Source: Nonomuraea candida (GTDB taxonomy: Bacteria > Actinomycetota > Actinomycetes > Streptosporangiales > Streptosporangiaceae). From it: a stretch of 64,000 nucleotides of DNA. The stretch covers positions 62,001 to 126,000 of the forward strand of contig NZ_JOAG01000018.1 of the NCBI RefSeq assembly GCF_000725485.1. Direction: 5' to 3'. A program made the translations under genes and the position numbers. The notes beneath the pieces were generated by a model. The model was given only the letters and a program-made list of their open reading frames with translations. It did no database searches and was not told the origin of the DNA. Below, piece by piece: positions 55,722-64,000 of the stretch. Each line of letters opens with the position of its first letter. The stretch's first letter is position 1.

Positions 55722-55960
55722 GGGCCGATCCTCTTGCTGGGTGCGGACGCTGAGGGGTGAGGGGCGCGTCAGGAGTTCGTGGGCTGATGCGTCAGGAATT
55801 GTGAGGGTAATCATGCCAACACCGCGTGGTCCGGCGCACTACCAGATCCAGATTTGGTGTGAATCTCCCTGGTCAAGTGAAGCGTTTAAGGGATGCCCGA
55901 GGGGACAAAGGGGTTTCTGCCGCCGTAGTCTGTGGGGTCAAGAGAGATCATGCGGTGGTC

Positions 55961-55986
55961 GTGGCAGGGGGCTGCGGCCCTGCCAC
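55961..55986 (+). promoter_or_regulatory. Leader hairpin of the OpuC-type operon
   Basis: GTGGCAGGG (55961-55969) / CCCTGCCAC (55978-55986), a perfect 9-bp stem with an 8-base loop, ending 25 bases before the ATPase start codon. A possible -10 TAGTCT lies upstream at about 55926-55931. No U tract. Candidate attenuator or RNA stability element. Confidence 0.5.
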
Positions 55987-56011
55987 CGAAGCCCGAAGCG
56001 AGAGATCGCGC

Positions 56012-57073
56012 GTGATCACATTCGAGTCTGTCACCAAACGTTATCCGGACGGGACCGTCGCCGTTGACCGCCTCAGCCTCGAGGCGCCCACCGGCGAGAT
56101 CACCGTGCTCGTGGGGCCGTCCGGCTGCGGGAAGACGACCTCCCTGCGGATGATCAACCGGATGATCGACGCCACGGAGGGCCGCATCCTGCTCGACGGC
56201 GAGCCGGTGCAGGGCATCGACCCGCCGACGCTGCGGCGCGGCATCGGATACGTCATCCAGCAGGCCGGGCTCTTCCCCCACAGAAAGATCGTCGACAACG
56301 TCGCGACCGTCCCCTACCTGCTCGGCTGGGACCGCAAGAAGGCCCGGGGCAGGGCGATGGAGCTGCTGGAGCGCGTCGGGCTGGACCCGGCGCTGGCCCG
56401 GCGCTACCCCTTCCAGCTCTCGGGCGGGCAGCAGCAGCGGGTGGGCGTGGCCAGGGCGCTGGCCGCCGACCCGCCCGTGCTGCTGATGGACGAGCCGTTC
56501 AGCGCCGTCGACCCCATCGTGCGCACCAACCTCCAGGACGAGCTGCTGCGGCTGCAGAGCGAGCTGAACAAGACGATCGTGTTCGTCACCCACGACATCG
56601 ACGAGGCCATCAAGCTCGGCGACCGCGTCGCGGTGCTGCGCGTGGGCGGCACGCTGGCCCAGGTCGCCGACCCCAAGACGCTGCTGTCGGAGCCGGCCGA
56701 CGACTTCGTGCGCGAGTTCCTCGGGCACGACCGGGGCATCAGGCGGCTGCAGTTCGTCTCCACGGAGGCGCTGCGGCTGCGCACTGACCTGACCGTGCCC
56801 GAGGGCGGCGCCGGGGGCGCGTCCGGCGAGCCGTGGCTGCTGGTCGTGACCGGCGACGGCCGGCCCGTGGGCTGGCGCTCGGGGGAGCGGCCGGGCGAGC
56901 TGGAGCCGTACGGGACGTTCGTGCACGGGCGCGACAGCATGCGCACGGCCCTCGACGCGGCGCTGTTGTCGCCGTCGGGCTGCGCGGTGGCCGTGGACGA
57001 GGAGGGCAGGGTCGTCGGCGTGGCCACCAGGCGGGCACTGGACGAGGCGCTGGCGGAGGCGGCAGATGGGTGA
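56012..57073 (+). CDS. Glycine betaine/osmoprotectant ABC transporter ATP-binding protein (OpuCA/ProV type)
   Basis: 353 residues from GTG at 56012. Walker A GPSGCGKTTSLRM, Q-loop VIQQAGLFPHRKI, signature LSGGQQQRVGVARAL, Walker B VLLMDEPFSAVDP, H-loop THDIDEA. After the NBD comes a short CBS-like tail (residues 255-350, with VTGDGRPVGWRS and VVGVATRRALDEAL), only partly resembling the ionic-strength-sensing CBS pair of OpuA. First of four overlapping genes forming a quaternary-ammonium importer used in osmotic stress. Confidence 0.9.
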   Translation: MITFESVTKRYPDGTVAVDRLSLEAPTGEITVLVGPSGCGKTTSLRMINRMIDATEGRILLDGEPVQGIDPPTLRRGIGYVIQQAGLFPHRKIVDNVATVPYLLGWDRKKARGRAMELLERVGLDPALARRYPFQLSGGQQQRVGVARALAADPPVLLMDEPFSAVDPIVRTNLQDELLRLQSELNKTIVFVTHDIDEAIKLGDRVAVLRVGGTLAQVADPKTLLSEPADDFVREFLGHDRGIRRLQFVSTEALRLRTDLTVPEGGAGGASGEPWLLVVTGDGRPVGWRSGERPGELEPYGTFVHGRDSMRTALDAALLSPSGCAVAVDEEGRVVGVATRRALDEALAEAADG

Positions 57074-57746
57074 TGGTCCCCCCTCCATCTGGGAGTGGAT
57101 CGGGCGCAACTGGGACACCGGCCGGGTCGACAGCATCAAGAGCCTGCTCACCGACCACCTCACCATGTCGTTCGTGCCCATCCTGCTCGCGCTGCTCGTG
57201 GCGCTGCCGCTGGGCCTGGCCTGCGTGCGCTGGCGCTGGCTCTACCAGCCCACCTCGGGCCTGATGAACGTCGTCTACGCGCTCCCGTCGCTGCCGGTCT
57301 TCATGCTGCTGATCTCGGTGACCGGGCTGTCGCAGGCCACGGTGATCATCCCGCTGACCTTCTACGGCATGGCGGTGCTGATCCCGGCCGTGGTGGACGG
57401 GCTGAACTCGGTGCCCGACCACGTGCGCCAGTCGGCCGTGGCGATGGGCTTCACCCCGCTGCGCCGGCTGCTGCTGGTGGAGCTGCCGATCGCGGCGCCG
57501 GTGGTGCTGGCCGGGCTGCGGGTCGTGGCGGTCTCCAGCATCAGCCTGGTCAGCGTGGGCGCGCTGATCGGGCAGGGCGGGCTCGGCGGGCTGTTCACCC
57601 GGGCCTACCAGAACCCGTTCCTGCCCCCGGTGATCGTCGGCATCGTGCTCATCGTGGCGCTGGCGCTGATCGCCGACGGCCTGCTGGTCCTGGCGCAGCG
57701 GCTGCTCACCCCCTGGGTGCGGGCGCGGAAGGGGGCGGCGGCGTGA
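57066..57746 (+). CDS. Osmoprotectant ABC transporter permease (OpuCB/OpuCD type)
   Basis: 226 residues from ATG at 57066, overlapping the ATPase gene by eight bases. About six hydrophobic segments with the binding-protein-dependent permease loop (QSAVAMGFTPLRRLLLVELPIAAP) that docks on the ATPase. Half of a heteromeric membrane channel with the next gene. Confidence 0.9.
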   Translation: MGDGPPSIWEWIGRNWDTGRVDSIKSLLTDHLTMSFVPILLALLVALPLGLACVRWRWLYQPTSGLMNVVYALPSLPVFMLLISVTGLSQATVIIPLTFYGMAVLIPAVVDGLNSVPDHVRQSAVAMGFTPLRRLLLVELPIAAPVVLAGLRVVAVSSISLVSVGALIGQGGLGGLFTRAYQNPFLPPVIVGIVLIVALALIADGLLVLAQRLLTPWVRARKGAAA

Positions 57747-58435
57747 ACTGGCTGCTGTCGTTCTTCGGCTGGCTCGGGGAGTTCTTCGGCGACGCGGACA
57801 ACTGGACGGGCTCCGGCGGCATCCCCGCGCGGCTGCTGGAGCACCTGCAGTTCTCGGCGCTGGCGCTGGTGCTGGCCATGCTGATCGCCGTGCCGCTGGG
57901 CCTGCTCATCGGGCACACCGGCCGGGGAGAGGTGATCGTCGTCGTGTCGGCGAACCTGGCCAGGGCGCTGCCCACGCTGGGGCTGCTGGTGATGTTCGTG
58001 CTGCTGCTCGGCGCGTCCTCGATCTGGCCGGTGATCATTCCGCTGGTGCTGCTGTCGGTGCCGCCGATCCTGGTCAACACCTTCGAGGGGATCAGAGGGG
58101 TCGATCCCGAGCTGCGCGACGCGGCGTACGGGATGGGGCTGCGCGGCGGCCAGGTGCTCGGCCGGGTGCTGGTGCCGGTGGCGCTGCCGCTGATCCTGCT
58201 CGGCTGCCGCCTGTCGGCCATCCAGGTCGTGGCCACCACCACGGTCGCCGCCTACACCGGGCTGGGCGGTCTGGGGCGATATGTCATAGACGGTTACGCG
58301 ACCAAGGATTACGCGAGCGTTGTCGGGGGTTCAGTACTGATTGTGCTGTTCGCGCTCGTGGTGCAGGTCCTGTTCGCCCTCCTCCAGAGGGTGACGGTCT
58401 CTCCGGGAGTGAGCCGGCGACTGAAGGTCCGATAA
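57743..58435 (+). CDS. Osmoprotectant ABC transporter permease (second subunit)
   Basis: 230 residues from GTG at 57743, GTGA overlap with the first permease. Several membrane helices and the EAA-type loop (DAAYGMGLRGGQVLGRVLVPVALP). Sequence TTTVAAYTGLGGLGRYVIDGY is typical of OpuC-type permeases. Pairs with the preceding subunit. Confidence 0.9.
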   Translation: MNWLLSFFGWLGEFFGDADNWTGSGGIPARLLEHLQFSALALVLAMLIAVPLGLLIGHTGRGEVIVVVSANLARALPTLGLLVMFVLLLGASSIWPVIIPLVLLSVPPILVNTFEGIRGVDPELRDAAYGMGLRGGQVLGRVLVPVALPLILLGCRLSAIQVVATTTVAAYTGLGGLGRYVIDGYATKDYASVVGGSVLIVLFALVVQVLFALLQRVTVSPGVSRRLKVR

Positions 58436-58473
58436 TCTCCTGTATTACCTCCCGGTTAGAAGGGAAAAGCGAC

Positions 58474-59406
58474 ATGAGACGCACGTACGGCATCACGGGG
58501 GTGCTGCTCTCGGCGATGCTCGCACTGGCCGCCTGTGGCGGCGGCGGTGGGAGCACCGGGGGCAACCCGCTCGACACCACGAGCGCCGCCCCCACCGGCT
58601 CGGCCTCCGGAGCGGCGGGCGGCAAGGCCGTCATCGGCTCCTTCGACTTCGACGAGAGCGTGCTGCTCGCCTCGATCTACGCCCAGGCGCTGGAGGCCAA
58701 GGGCGTGCAGGTGGAGGAGAAGCCGCGCATCGGCAGCCGCGAGGCCGTCTATGACCAGGTCAAGAGCGGCGGCCTGACCATCGTGCCGGAGTACAACGGC
58801 AACCTGCTGGCCTTCATCGACAAGACGGCCACCGCCGCGACCACCGAGGAGGTCAACGCGGCGCTGAAGGAGAAGCTGCCGGCCGAGCTGGAGGTGCTCG
58901 ACTCCTCGCCCGCCGAGGACAAGGACACCCTGTCCATCACCAAGGACACCCAGGCCAAGCAGTCGCTGAACACCATGGAGGACCTGGCGAAGGTCTCCAA
59001 GGACATGGTCGTCGGCGGGCCGCCGGAGTTCAAGAGCCGCTGGGAGGCGCGCTTCAAGGAGGTCTACGGCCTGGAGTTCAAGGAGTGGAAGCCCACCGGG
59101 CCGACCACGTCCGACGCGATCAAGGAAGGCTCGATCCAGGTCGGCAACGTCTTCTCCACCGACCCCAAGATGACGGCCAACAACCTGGTGCCCCTCCAGG
59201 ACACCAAGAACATCTTCCCCGCCCAGAACGTCACCCCGCTGCTGCACAAGGCCTCCGCCACCGAGCCGATCAGGACGACCCTGAACGGCATCTCGGCGAA
59301 GCTGACGACCGAGTCCCTCCTGCAGATGATGCAGAAGATCTCCGTCAACAAGGACGAGCCCGCGACCGTGGCCAAGGAATGGCTGACCACCAACGGCCTC
59401 GGCTGA
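58474..59406 (+). CDS. Osmoprotectant-binding lipoprotein (OpuCC/ProX type)
   Basis: 310 residues from ATG at 58474 (GAAGGGA upstream). Signal peptide with lipobox around Cys21 (AMLALAACGGG), then the OpuAC-type binding fold (AVIGSFDFDESVLLASIYAQAL, GGLTIVPEYNGNLLAFI, GNVFSTDPKMTANNLVPL). Captures glycine betaine, choline or carnitine-like ligands for the permease. Last gene of the operon, followed by a hairpin. Confidence 0.9.
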   Translation: MRRTYGITGVLLSAMLALAACGGGGGSTGGNPLDTTSAAPTGSASGAAGGKAVIGSFDFDESVLLASIYAQALEAKGVQVEEKPRIGSREAVYDQVKSGGLTIVPEYNGNLLAFIDKTATAATTEEVNAALKEKLPAELEVLDSSPAEDKDTLSITKDTQAKQSLNTMEDLAKVSKDMVVGGPPEFKSRWEARFKEVYGLEFKEWKPTGPTTSDAIKEGSIQVGNVFSTDPKMTANNLVPLQDTKNIFPAQNVTPLLHKASATEPIRTTLNGISAKLTTESLLQMMQKISVNKDEPATVAKEWLTTNGLG

Positions 59407-59424
59407 GCCCGCGACCGCCGCACC

Positions 59425-59448
59425 GGGCCCTCTCGCCGGAGGGGGCCC
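59425..59448 (+). terminator. Hairpin after the OpuC-type operon
   Basis: GGGCCC (59425-59430) and GGGCCC (59443-59448) flank a 12-base middle that extends the stem with CTC/GAG-type pairing. It lies 19 bases after the stop of the binding-protein gene and overlaps the ribosome site of the next gene, so termination and translation start may compete. Confidence 0.5.
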
Positions 59449-59452
59449 TGCG

Positions 59453-59941
59453 GTGAGCGAGCTGTTCACGGAGGCGATGGCGCAGCTCGCGGCCGGGGTG
59501 GCGGTCGTGACCACCCGGGACGGGCGCGACGACCTGGGCGTCACGGTGTCGGCGCTGATGTCCGTCTCCCTGGAGCCCCCGCTGGTGCTGGTCAGCCTGG
59601 CCAGCGGCGGCTACCTCGCCGAGGTGCTGCTCCGCCGCGACCGCTGGGCGGCCTCCCTGCTGTCGTCGGGGCAGGCGGCCATCGCCAGCCGCTTCGCCAC
59701 CCCGGGCCGGCCCAGCGCCCGCCACCTGGTGGCCGGCGCGCCGCACCACCGCGGGCCGCACACCGAGGCGCTGGTCGTCGAGGGCGGCGTGGCCGCGATC
59801 GAGGCCGAGACCACCCAGGTGGTCCCGGCCGGGGATCACACGCTCTTCATCGCCGCCGTCCTGGCCGTCGACTACGTCGACTCCGCCCGGCAGCCCCTGG
59901 TACGCCTGCGGGGCCGCTACCGCTCGACCGCGACCTCCTGA
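59453..59941 (+). CDS. Flavin reductase family protein
   Basis: 162 residues from GTG at 59453 (GGAGGGGG upstream). FMN-binding split-barrel reductase: AAGVAVVTTRDGRDDLGVTVSALMSVSLEPPL, then RDRWAASLLSSGQAAIASRFA. Such proteins supply reduced flavin to two-component monooxygenases, including the HsaB partner in sterol ring degradation. No monooxygenase gene is adjacent, so its partner is unknown. Confidence 0.87.
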   Translation: MSELFTEAMAQLAAGVAVVTTRDGRDDLGVTVSALMSVSLEPPLVLVSLASGGYLAEVLLRRDRWAASLLSSGQAAIASRFATPGRPSARHLVAGAPHHRGPHTEALVVEGGVAAIEAETTQVVPAGDHTLFIAAVLAVDYVDSARQPLVRLRGRYRSTATS

Positions 59942-59950
59942 CCGGCGGCC

Positions 59951-60006
59951 TGACGGTGCCGTTCTGACGGTGTTGTTCTGACGGTGTTGTTCTGACGGTG
60001 TTGTTC
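59951..60006. repeat. 14-bp tandem repeat, four copies
   Basis: TGACGGTGTTGTTC repeated four times (first copy has CC for TT), between the flavin reductase stop and the convergent sppA gene. Confidence 0.9.
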
Positions 60007-60042
60007 TGACGATGGCGTCCTTACCGGTGGCGTTTGTCCGCG

Positions 60043-61740
60043 CTAGCGGATCACGTACCAGGAGGGCAGGATCAGCGGGCCGGCGGCGGGCAGGCCCAGC
60101 TCGGCCGACAGGCGGGCGAGCGGCCCCCACGCGTCCAGGCGGACCCTGGCCAGGGCCGCCGACTTGTCCTCGCTCGACTCGGGGCCGCGCAGGCGTTCGA
60201 GCGGGTTGAGCCGCGGATAGCTGCGCACCGGCGCGTCGTCCGCCAGCCCCGCCCGCTTCCTGGCCAGGGCCAGCGCGTCCTCCAGGCCGCCCAGCTCGTC
60301 CACCAGCCCGCTCGCGTGGGCGTCGGCGCCGGTCCAGACCCGGCCGCGGGCCAGCTCGTGGGCGCGCTCGCGGGTCAGGTCGCGGCTCTTGGCCACCTTG
60401 CCCACGAAGTCGTCGTAGATGCGGTCGAGCCAGGCGTTCACCCGCTCCCACTGCTCGGGGGAGAAGCCGCGGGAGGTGGAGAACATGCCGGCGTTGGCGC
60501 CCTGCGCCACCATCTCCGTGTTGACGCCGATCTTCTCCATCAGCTCGGCGAGGACGGCCTTGCCGCCGTACACGCCGATCGAGCCCGTCAGCGTGCCCGG
60601 CTGGGCCACGATCACGTCGGCGGCCATCGAGACGAAGTAGCCGCCGGAGGCCGCCACGTCGCCCATCGAGACGATCACCGGCTTGACCTTGCGCGTCAGC
60701 GTCACCTCGCGCCAGACCGTGTCGCTGGCCACGTAGGAGCCGCCGGGGCTGTCCACGCGGAACACCACGGCCTTGACGTGATCGTCGCGCCGGGCGGCGC
60801 GCAGCGCGGCGCTGATCGTGTCGGAGCCCATCGCGCCGCCCCCGCCGAGCGGGCTGCGGCCGCTGCGGCCCGACCTGATCATCCCGATGCCGTGGACCAG
60901 CGCGATCCCGTCGGCCGCCGGCTGCGGCAGCTTGCGCACGGCCGCGCCCTTGGCGTAGCGGGCGACGTACAGCAGGTGCGCCTCCTCGCCCGCGGCGCGC
61001 TTGACCTCGTCGTAGACCTCGTCGCGGTAGGCCAGCCCGTCGACCAGGCCCGCCTCCAGCGCCTCGGGGCCGGTGAACGGCCCGCGGTCGATCAGCTCGC
61101 GCACCTTGCCCGGGTCGAGGCGGCGGCCGTCGGCGATGCCGGCCGAGATCGTCTCGGTGACCGACTCCACGATGCGGGACATGGACTCGCGGTGCGGGTC
61201 GGTCATGTGGTCCTGGGTGAACATGTTGGCCGCGGTCTTGTACTCGTGGCGCTGGCCCAGCTCGTAGCCGACGCCCAGCTTGCCCAGCGCGCCCTTGACG
61301 AACCGCTGCTCCATCGCCACGCCCGTCAGCCCGACGTCGCCGCTGGGCTGCAGGTAGACCCGCTCGAAGGCGGTGGCCAGGTAGTAGGGCACGGTGCCGC
61401 CGCTGAACTCGCCGAACGTCTCGGCGAAAGCCACGGTCAGCTTGCCCGAGGCCCGGAAGTGGATCACCGCCTGGCGCAGCTCCTGCACCATGCCCAGCCC
61501 CAGCGGCTGGCCGCCGACCTTCACGATCAGCGCCTTGACCCGGGAGTCCTGCCGCGCCCGCTTGAGCCCGGACAGCACGTCGGCCAGGCGCGACTTGCGC
61601 ATGGACAGCACCGCGGCGAGCGGGTCCGCCGGCGGGCCCTCGGTAAGCCCCTCTGTGAGATCGAGCTCCAGGACCAGCGGGGCCGTACGCCGCTGGCGGA
61701 ACTTGTCGACGGTATCGAAGATCGCCTTGCCTGCGTCCAT
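60043..61740 (-). CDS. sppA: Signal peptide peptidase SppA (S49, double-domain)
   Basis: 565 residues from ATG at 61740. Two tandem S49 domains as in the 67-kDa protease IV type: the N-terminal half supplies the general-base Lys (GQRHEYKTAANMF) and the C-terminal half the nucleophile Ser (GDVAASGGYFVSMAADVI, TLTGSIGVYGGK). It degrades leftover signal peptides at the membrane. No N-terminal transmembrane segment is seen, unlike E. coli SppA, so it may be cytoplasmic or peripherally attached. Monocistronic. Confidence 0.9.
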   Translation of the reverse strand: MDAGKAIFDTVDKFRQRRTAPLVLELDLTEGLTEGPPADPLAAVLSMRKSRLADVLSGLKRARQDSRVKALIVKVGGQPLGLGMVQELRQAVIHFRASGKLTVAFAETFGEFSGGTVPYYLATAFERVYLQPSGDVGLTGVAMEQRFVKGALGKLGVGYELGQRHEYKTAANMFTQDHMTDPHRESMSRIVESVTETISAGIADGRRLDPGKVRELIDRGPFTGPEALEAGLVDGLAYRDEVYDEVKRAAGEEAHLLYVARYAKGAAVRKLPQPAADGIALVHGIGMIRSGRSGRSPLGGGGAMGSDTISAALRAARRDDHVKAVVFRVDSPGGSYVASDTVWREVTLTRKVKPVIVSMGDVAASGGYFVSMAADVIVAQPGTLTGSIGVYGGKAVLAELMEKIGVNTEMVAQGANAGMFSTSRGFSPEQWERVNAWLDRIYDDFVGKVAKSRDLTRERAHELARGRVWTGADAHASGLVDELGGLEDALALARKRAGLADDAPVRSYPRLNPLERLRGPESSEDKSAALARVRLDAWGPLARLSAELGLPAAGPLILPSWYVIR

Positions 61741-61826
61741 AGAAGCCACCCTAAGCGACACAATTCGAAATGAGCTCGGCATCGAGGAGCTGTACGCGTG
61801 AGGCGGCCGGCGTTCGCCGGTGGTCG

Positions 61827-62840
61827 TCAGAGGGTGACCACGACCTTGCCGGGGGCGTGGCCCTCCTCCTGATACCTGACCGCGGCCGGCAGCTCCTCGA
61901 ACGGATAGACGCGGTCGATGACCGGGCGGACCCGGCCGGCCTCGATGAGCGCCGACAGCTCCAGGAGGTTGCGCCGGGTCTCCTTGCTGCCCACCACCTC
62001 GGCCACGACCGCCTTCTGCGAGGTGAACAGCGACCTCAGGACCGCCGTGAAGACGATGCCGGCCGGCTGCACCCACCGTCCCGCCGCGCCGCCCACCATC
62101 ACGCAGACGCCCTTGCGGGTGAGCACCTTGCGGCACTCGCCGAACGAGCGGCGGCCGGCGTTGTAGACGATCACGTCGTACGGCTCCCCGCCGTCCCTGA
62201 CGAAGTCCTGCTCGCGGTAGTCGATGACCTCGTCCGCGCCCAGCGAGCGCACCAGGTCCACGTTCCCCGTGCTGCACACCCCGGTGACGTGCGCCCCGTA
62301 CGCCTTGGCGAGCTGCACCGCGAACGTCCCCACGCCGCCGGAGGCGCCGTTGACCAGCACCCGCTGCCCCGGCCCGACCCTGCCCCGGTCGCGCACGGCG
62401 AGCAGGGCCGTGCCGGCCGCCAGCGGCACCGCCGCCGCCTCCTCGAACGACAGGCTCGCGGGCTTCGGCGCCAGCTCGCTCACCGGCACGCAGGCGTACT
62501 CGCCGAACCCGCCGCCGTTCGGCGGCATCCCGTAGACGAGATCGCCCGGCCCGAACTCCGTCACGCCCGGGCCGGCCTCCGCGACCTCCCCGGCCACGTC
62601 CGCGCCGAGGATCGAGATCGCCGGCCCGCGCAGCGCCGGGCCGCCGGGCATCAGCCGGGCGATGTACGGCTCGCCGCGCATGTAGTGCCAGTCCCAGGGC
62701 TGGACGGAGGTGGCGCGCACCCGCACCAGCACCTCGCCGGGACCGGGGGACGGCCGGTCCACCTGCCTGAGCTCCAGGGCGTCGGGGGAGCCGTACGCGT
62801 GCAGGACGAACGCCTTCATCTTCGTCGCCGTCAGGTTCAT
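61827..62840 (-). CDS. Quinone oxidoreductase-like MDR family NAD(P)-dependent enzyme
   Basis: 337 residues from ATG at 62840 (GAAGGAGAAGG upstream); a second ATG at residue 8 is possible. Medium-chain reductase without the zinc ligands: GroES-like half (LVRVRATSVQPWDWHYMRGEP), Rossmann half (VLVNGASGGVGTFAVQLAKAYG, then YDVIVYNAG). Family members reduce quinones or enones with NADPH. Substrate unknown. Confidence 0.88.
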   Translation of the reverse strand: MNLTATKMKAFVLHAYGSPDALELRQVDRPSPGPGEVLVRVRATSVQPWDWHYMRGEPYIARLMPGGPALRGPAISILGADVAGEVAEAGPGVTEFGPGDLVYGMPPNGGGFGEYACVPVSELAPKPASLSFEEAAAVPLAAGTALLAVRDRGRVGPGQRVLVNGASGGVGTFAVQLAKAYGAHVTGVCSTGNVDLVRSLGADEVIDYREQDFVRDGGEPYDVIVYNAGRRSFGECRKVLTRKGVCVMVGGAAGRWVQPAGIVFTAVLRSLFTSQKAVVAEVVGSKETRRNLLELSALIEAGRVRPVIDRVYPFEELPAAVRYQEEGHAPGKVVVTL

Positions 62841-62999
62841 CGCCTTCTCCTTCGTGTGCGTCGATGGCCCTCAGTGTGAGAGGGCGCGAAGGGCGGCGTA
62901 ACAGCCGAAAGTACGACGACTCCGCTGGCCGATCGGCTCGGTTCGGCCGGGCCCGGCGGCCGATGAAGGGAGAGGGGCCCTGCCCGCACCATCGGGGAC

Positions 63000-63755
63000 A
63001 TGCGGACCACTTCCCTGGCCGGCCGGCTCATCCCCGCCGGGCTGATCACTCTGAGCTTCGTCCCCCTGCTCGCGGGCGCCGTCCGCCTGACCGAGTTCGC
63101 GGGCGGCGTGGCCGACGACCGGCACACCGCCTCGGCGCTCCCCCTGACGGTGCACATCGTCACCGTCACCCTCTACAGCCTGGCCGGGGCGTTCCAGTTC
63201 GCGCCCGGGTTCCGGCGGCGCCGGCCCCGATGGCACCGCGCGGCCGGGCGGGCGCTGGTCGGGGCCGGCATGGTGGCGGCGCTGTCGGGGGTGTGGCTGA
63301 CCCTGTTCTCCGTCCTGCCGCCCGGGGACGCGGGGTTGCCGGCCGTGTTCCGGGTGGTGTTCGGGACGGGCATGTTCGCCTCCCTCGCCCTCGGCCTGGC
63401 CGCCGCCCGCCGCCGCGACCTCCGCCGGCACCGCGCCTGGATGATGCGGGCGTACGCGGTCGGGCTCGGGGCGGGGACGCAGGCGTTCACCCAGGGGGCG
63501 TGGATCGCGGCCGCCGGCCCGCCGGACGACCTCACCCGGGCCTGGCTCCTCGGGGCGGCCTGGCTGATCAACCTGGCGGTGGCCGAACGGCTTATTCGCC
63601 GCCGCCCCCGTGCCCCGCGCCGCTCCCGGGTTCGGAGGCGACGGTCAGAGCCTGACGCGGCGGGTCTCGTACGCCCACATGGCGATCTCGACCCTGTTGC
63701 GGACCCCGAGCTTGGTCATCAGGCTCGCGACGTGACTCTTCACCGTGCTCAGTGA
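63000..63755 (+). CDS. DUF2306 family membrane protein
   Basis: 251 residues from ATG at 63000. Five to six hydrophobic segments; conserved His-containing helices (LTVHIVTVTLYSLAGAFQF, RWHRAAGRALVGAG, RRHRAWMMRAYAVGLGAGTQ) match DUF2306, whose function is unknown. The last 111 bases overlap the convergent LuxR-type gene, and the Arg-rich tail after residue 205 lacks family resemblance; the conserved domain ends well before the overlap. Confidence 0.78.
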   Translation: MRTTSLAGRLIPAGLITLSFVPLLAGAVRLTEFAGGVADDRHTASALPLTVHIVTVTLYSLAGAFQFAPGFRRRRPRWHRAAGRALVGAGMVAALSGVWLTLFSVLPPGDAGLPAVFRVVFGTGMFASLALGLAAARRRDLRRHRAWMMRAYAVGLGAGTQAFTQGAWIAAAGPPDDLTRAWLLGAAWLINLAVAERLIRRRPRAPRRSRVRRRRSEPDAAGLVRPHGDLDPVADPELGHQARDVTLHRAQ

Positions 63756-64000
63756 GATGTGCAGCTCGGCGGCGATCTCGCTGTTCGTGCGGCCGCGCGC
63801 CACCGTCAGCAGGATCTGCTCCTCCCGGTCCGTGAGCGCCTCGATCGGCTGCGCCCCCGGCCGCGCCGGGCCCGTGCCGGCGAACGCGGACAGCAGGCGG
63901 GCGGTGATGCTCGGAGCGATCAGCGCGTCACCGCGCGCGGCGGCGTGCATCGCCTGGGCGAGCAGCGCCGGGCCCGCGTCCTTGAGCAGGAACCCGCGCG
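63645..64000 (-). CDS. LuxR-type response regulator, cut by window edge
   Basis: The frame is open to base 64000, so only the C-terminal 117 or so residues are visible. It begins inside the receiver domain end (RGFLLKDAGPALLAQAM, the typical GYLLKD segment), then a linker and the LuxR/NarL helix-turn-helix (LTDREEQILLTVARGRTNSEIAAELHISLSTVKSHVASLMTKLG). The partner kinase would lie beyond the window. Confidence 0.9.
   Translation of the reverse strand, partial: RGFLLKDAGPALLAQAMHAAARGDALIAPSITARLLSAFAGTGPARPGAQPIEALTDREEQILLTVARGRTNSEIAAELHISLSTVKSHVASLMTKLGVRNRVEIAMWAYETRRVRL

Overview
This window is high-G+C actinobacterial chromosome (roughly 70% G+C by eye, GTG and TTG starts common, several leaderless promoters). 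The Kgd/DUF6104 pair, PPOX/F420-type oxidoreductase, KstR-type steroid regulator and gene style suggest a Streptosporangiales-like organism such as a Nonomuraea or Streptosporangium relative. That placement is inference. I see no rRNA, tRNA, CRISPR array, prophage or intact insertion sequence.

Layout. 1-2.8 kb: the end of an MpaB-type (DUF2236) oxygenase gene, a PadR regulator with a DUF4097 protein, and DUF6104. 2.9-6.6 kb: kgd (2-oxoglutarate metabolism). 6.8-9.4 kb: a B3/B4-domain protein, then an ArsR-type regulator and MFS exporter behind a striking palindrome array. 9.3-13.7 kb: a GST-like reductase, an MBL-fold hydrolase, an SDR and a secreted TAP-type peptidase. 13.9-20.8 kb: a ROK-regulated sugar ABC operon with a Gfo/Idh oxidoreductase and a xylose-isomerase-like enzyme. 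20.9-22.8 kb: PPOX oxidoreductase, 3Fe-4S ferredoxin and Zn alcohol dehydrogenase. 22.8-29.0 kb: two methyltransferases, a DUF1702 protein, an alpha/alpha-barrel protein, a GT4 glycosyltransferase and GDP-mannose dehydratase. 29.3-30.7 kb: an ArsR-type/SRPBCC pair. 30.7-31.7 kb: a scrambled endonuclease-domain pseudogene. 31.7-32.9 kb: a CYP125-like P450. 33.6-41.1 kb: an operon for non-phosphorylative L-fucose catabolism with its ABC importer; its likely FadR-type regulator is at 42.4-43.1 kb, after a LigD-like protein. 43.1-54.0 kb: a second MBL hydrolase, fadA5, a SigG-like sigma factor, kstR and fadD17-fadE28-fadE29-chsH2-chsH1-ltp2, in the same order as the mycobacterial igr operon. 54.1-55.7 kb: a membrane-anchored sigma-like protein. 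56.0-59.4 kb: an OpuC-type osmoprotectant ABC operon. 59.5-64 kb: flavin reductase, SppA, a quinone-oxidoreductase-like enzyme, DUF2306 and the end of a LuxR-type response regulator.

How it fits together. The main theme is steroid side-chain degradation. A KstR-like TetR regulator is encoded here, and the mycobacterial KstR consensus (TnnAACnnGTTnnA) occurs perfectly four times, always between genes: before the PPOX-ferredoxin-ADH group, before gmd, before the CYP125-like P450, and before fadA5. A one-mismatch site precedes fadD17 and a weaker one precedes kstR. Together these genes could take a sterol side chain from C26 oxidation (P450 with ferredoxin and ADH) through CoA activation, beta-oxidation and the final retro-aldol cleavage (ChsH1-ChsH2/Ltp2). 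A second theme is L-fucose breakdown to pyruvate and lactate, apparently controlled by a FadR-type protein whose perfect 19-bp palindrome recurs (17 of 19 positions) in front of the fucose operon. Short tandem duplications of 10-23 bp are unusually common at gene ends across the window.
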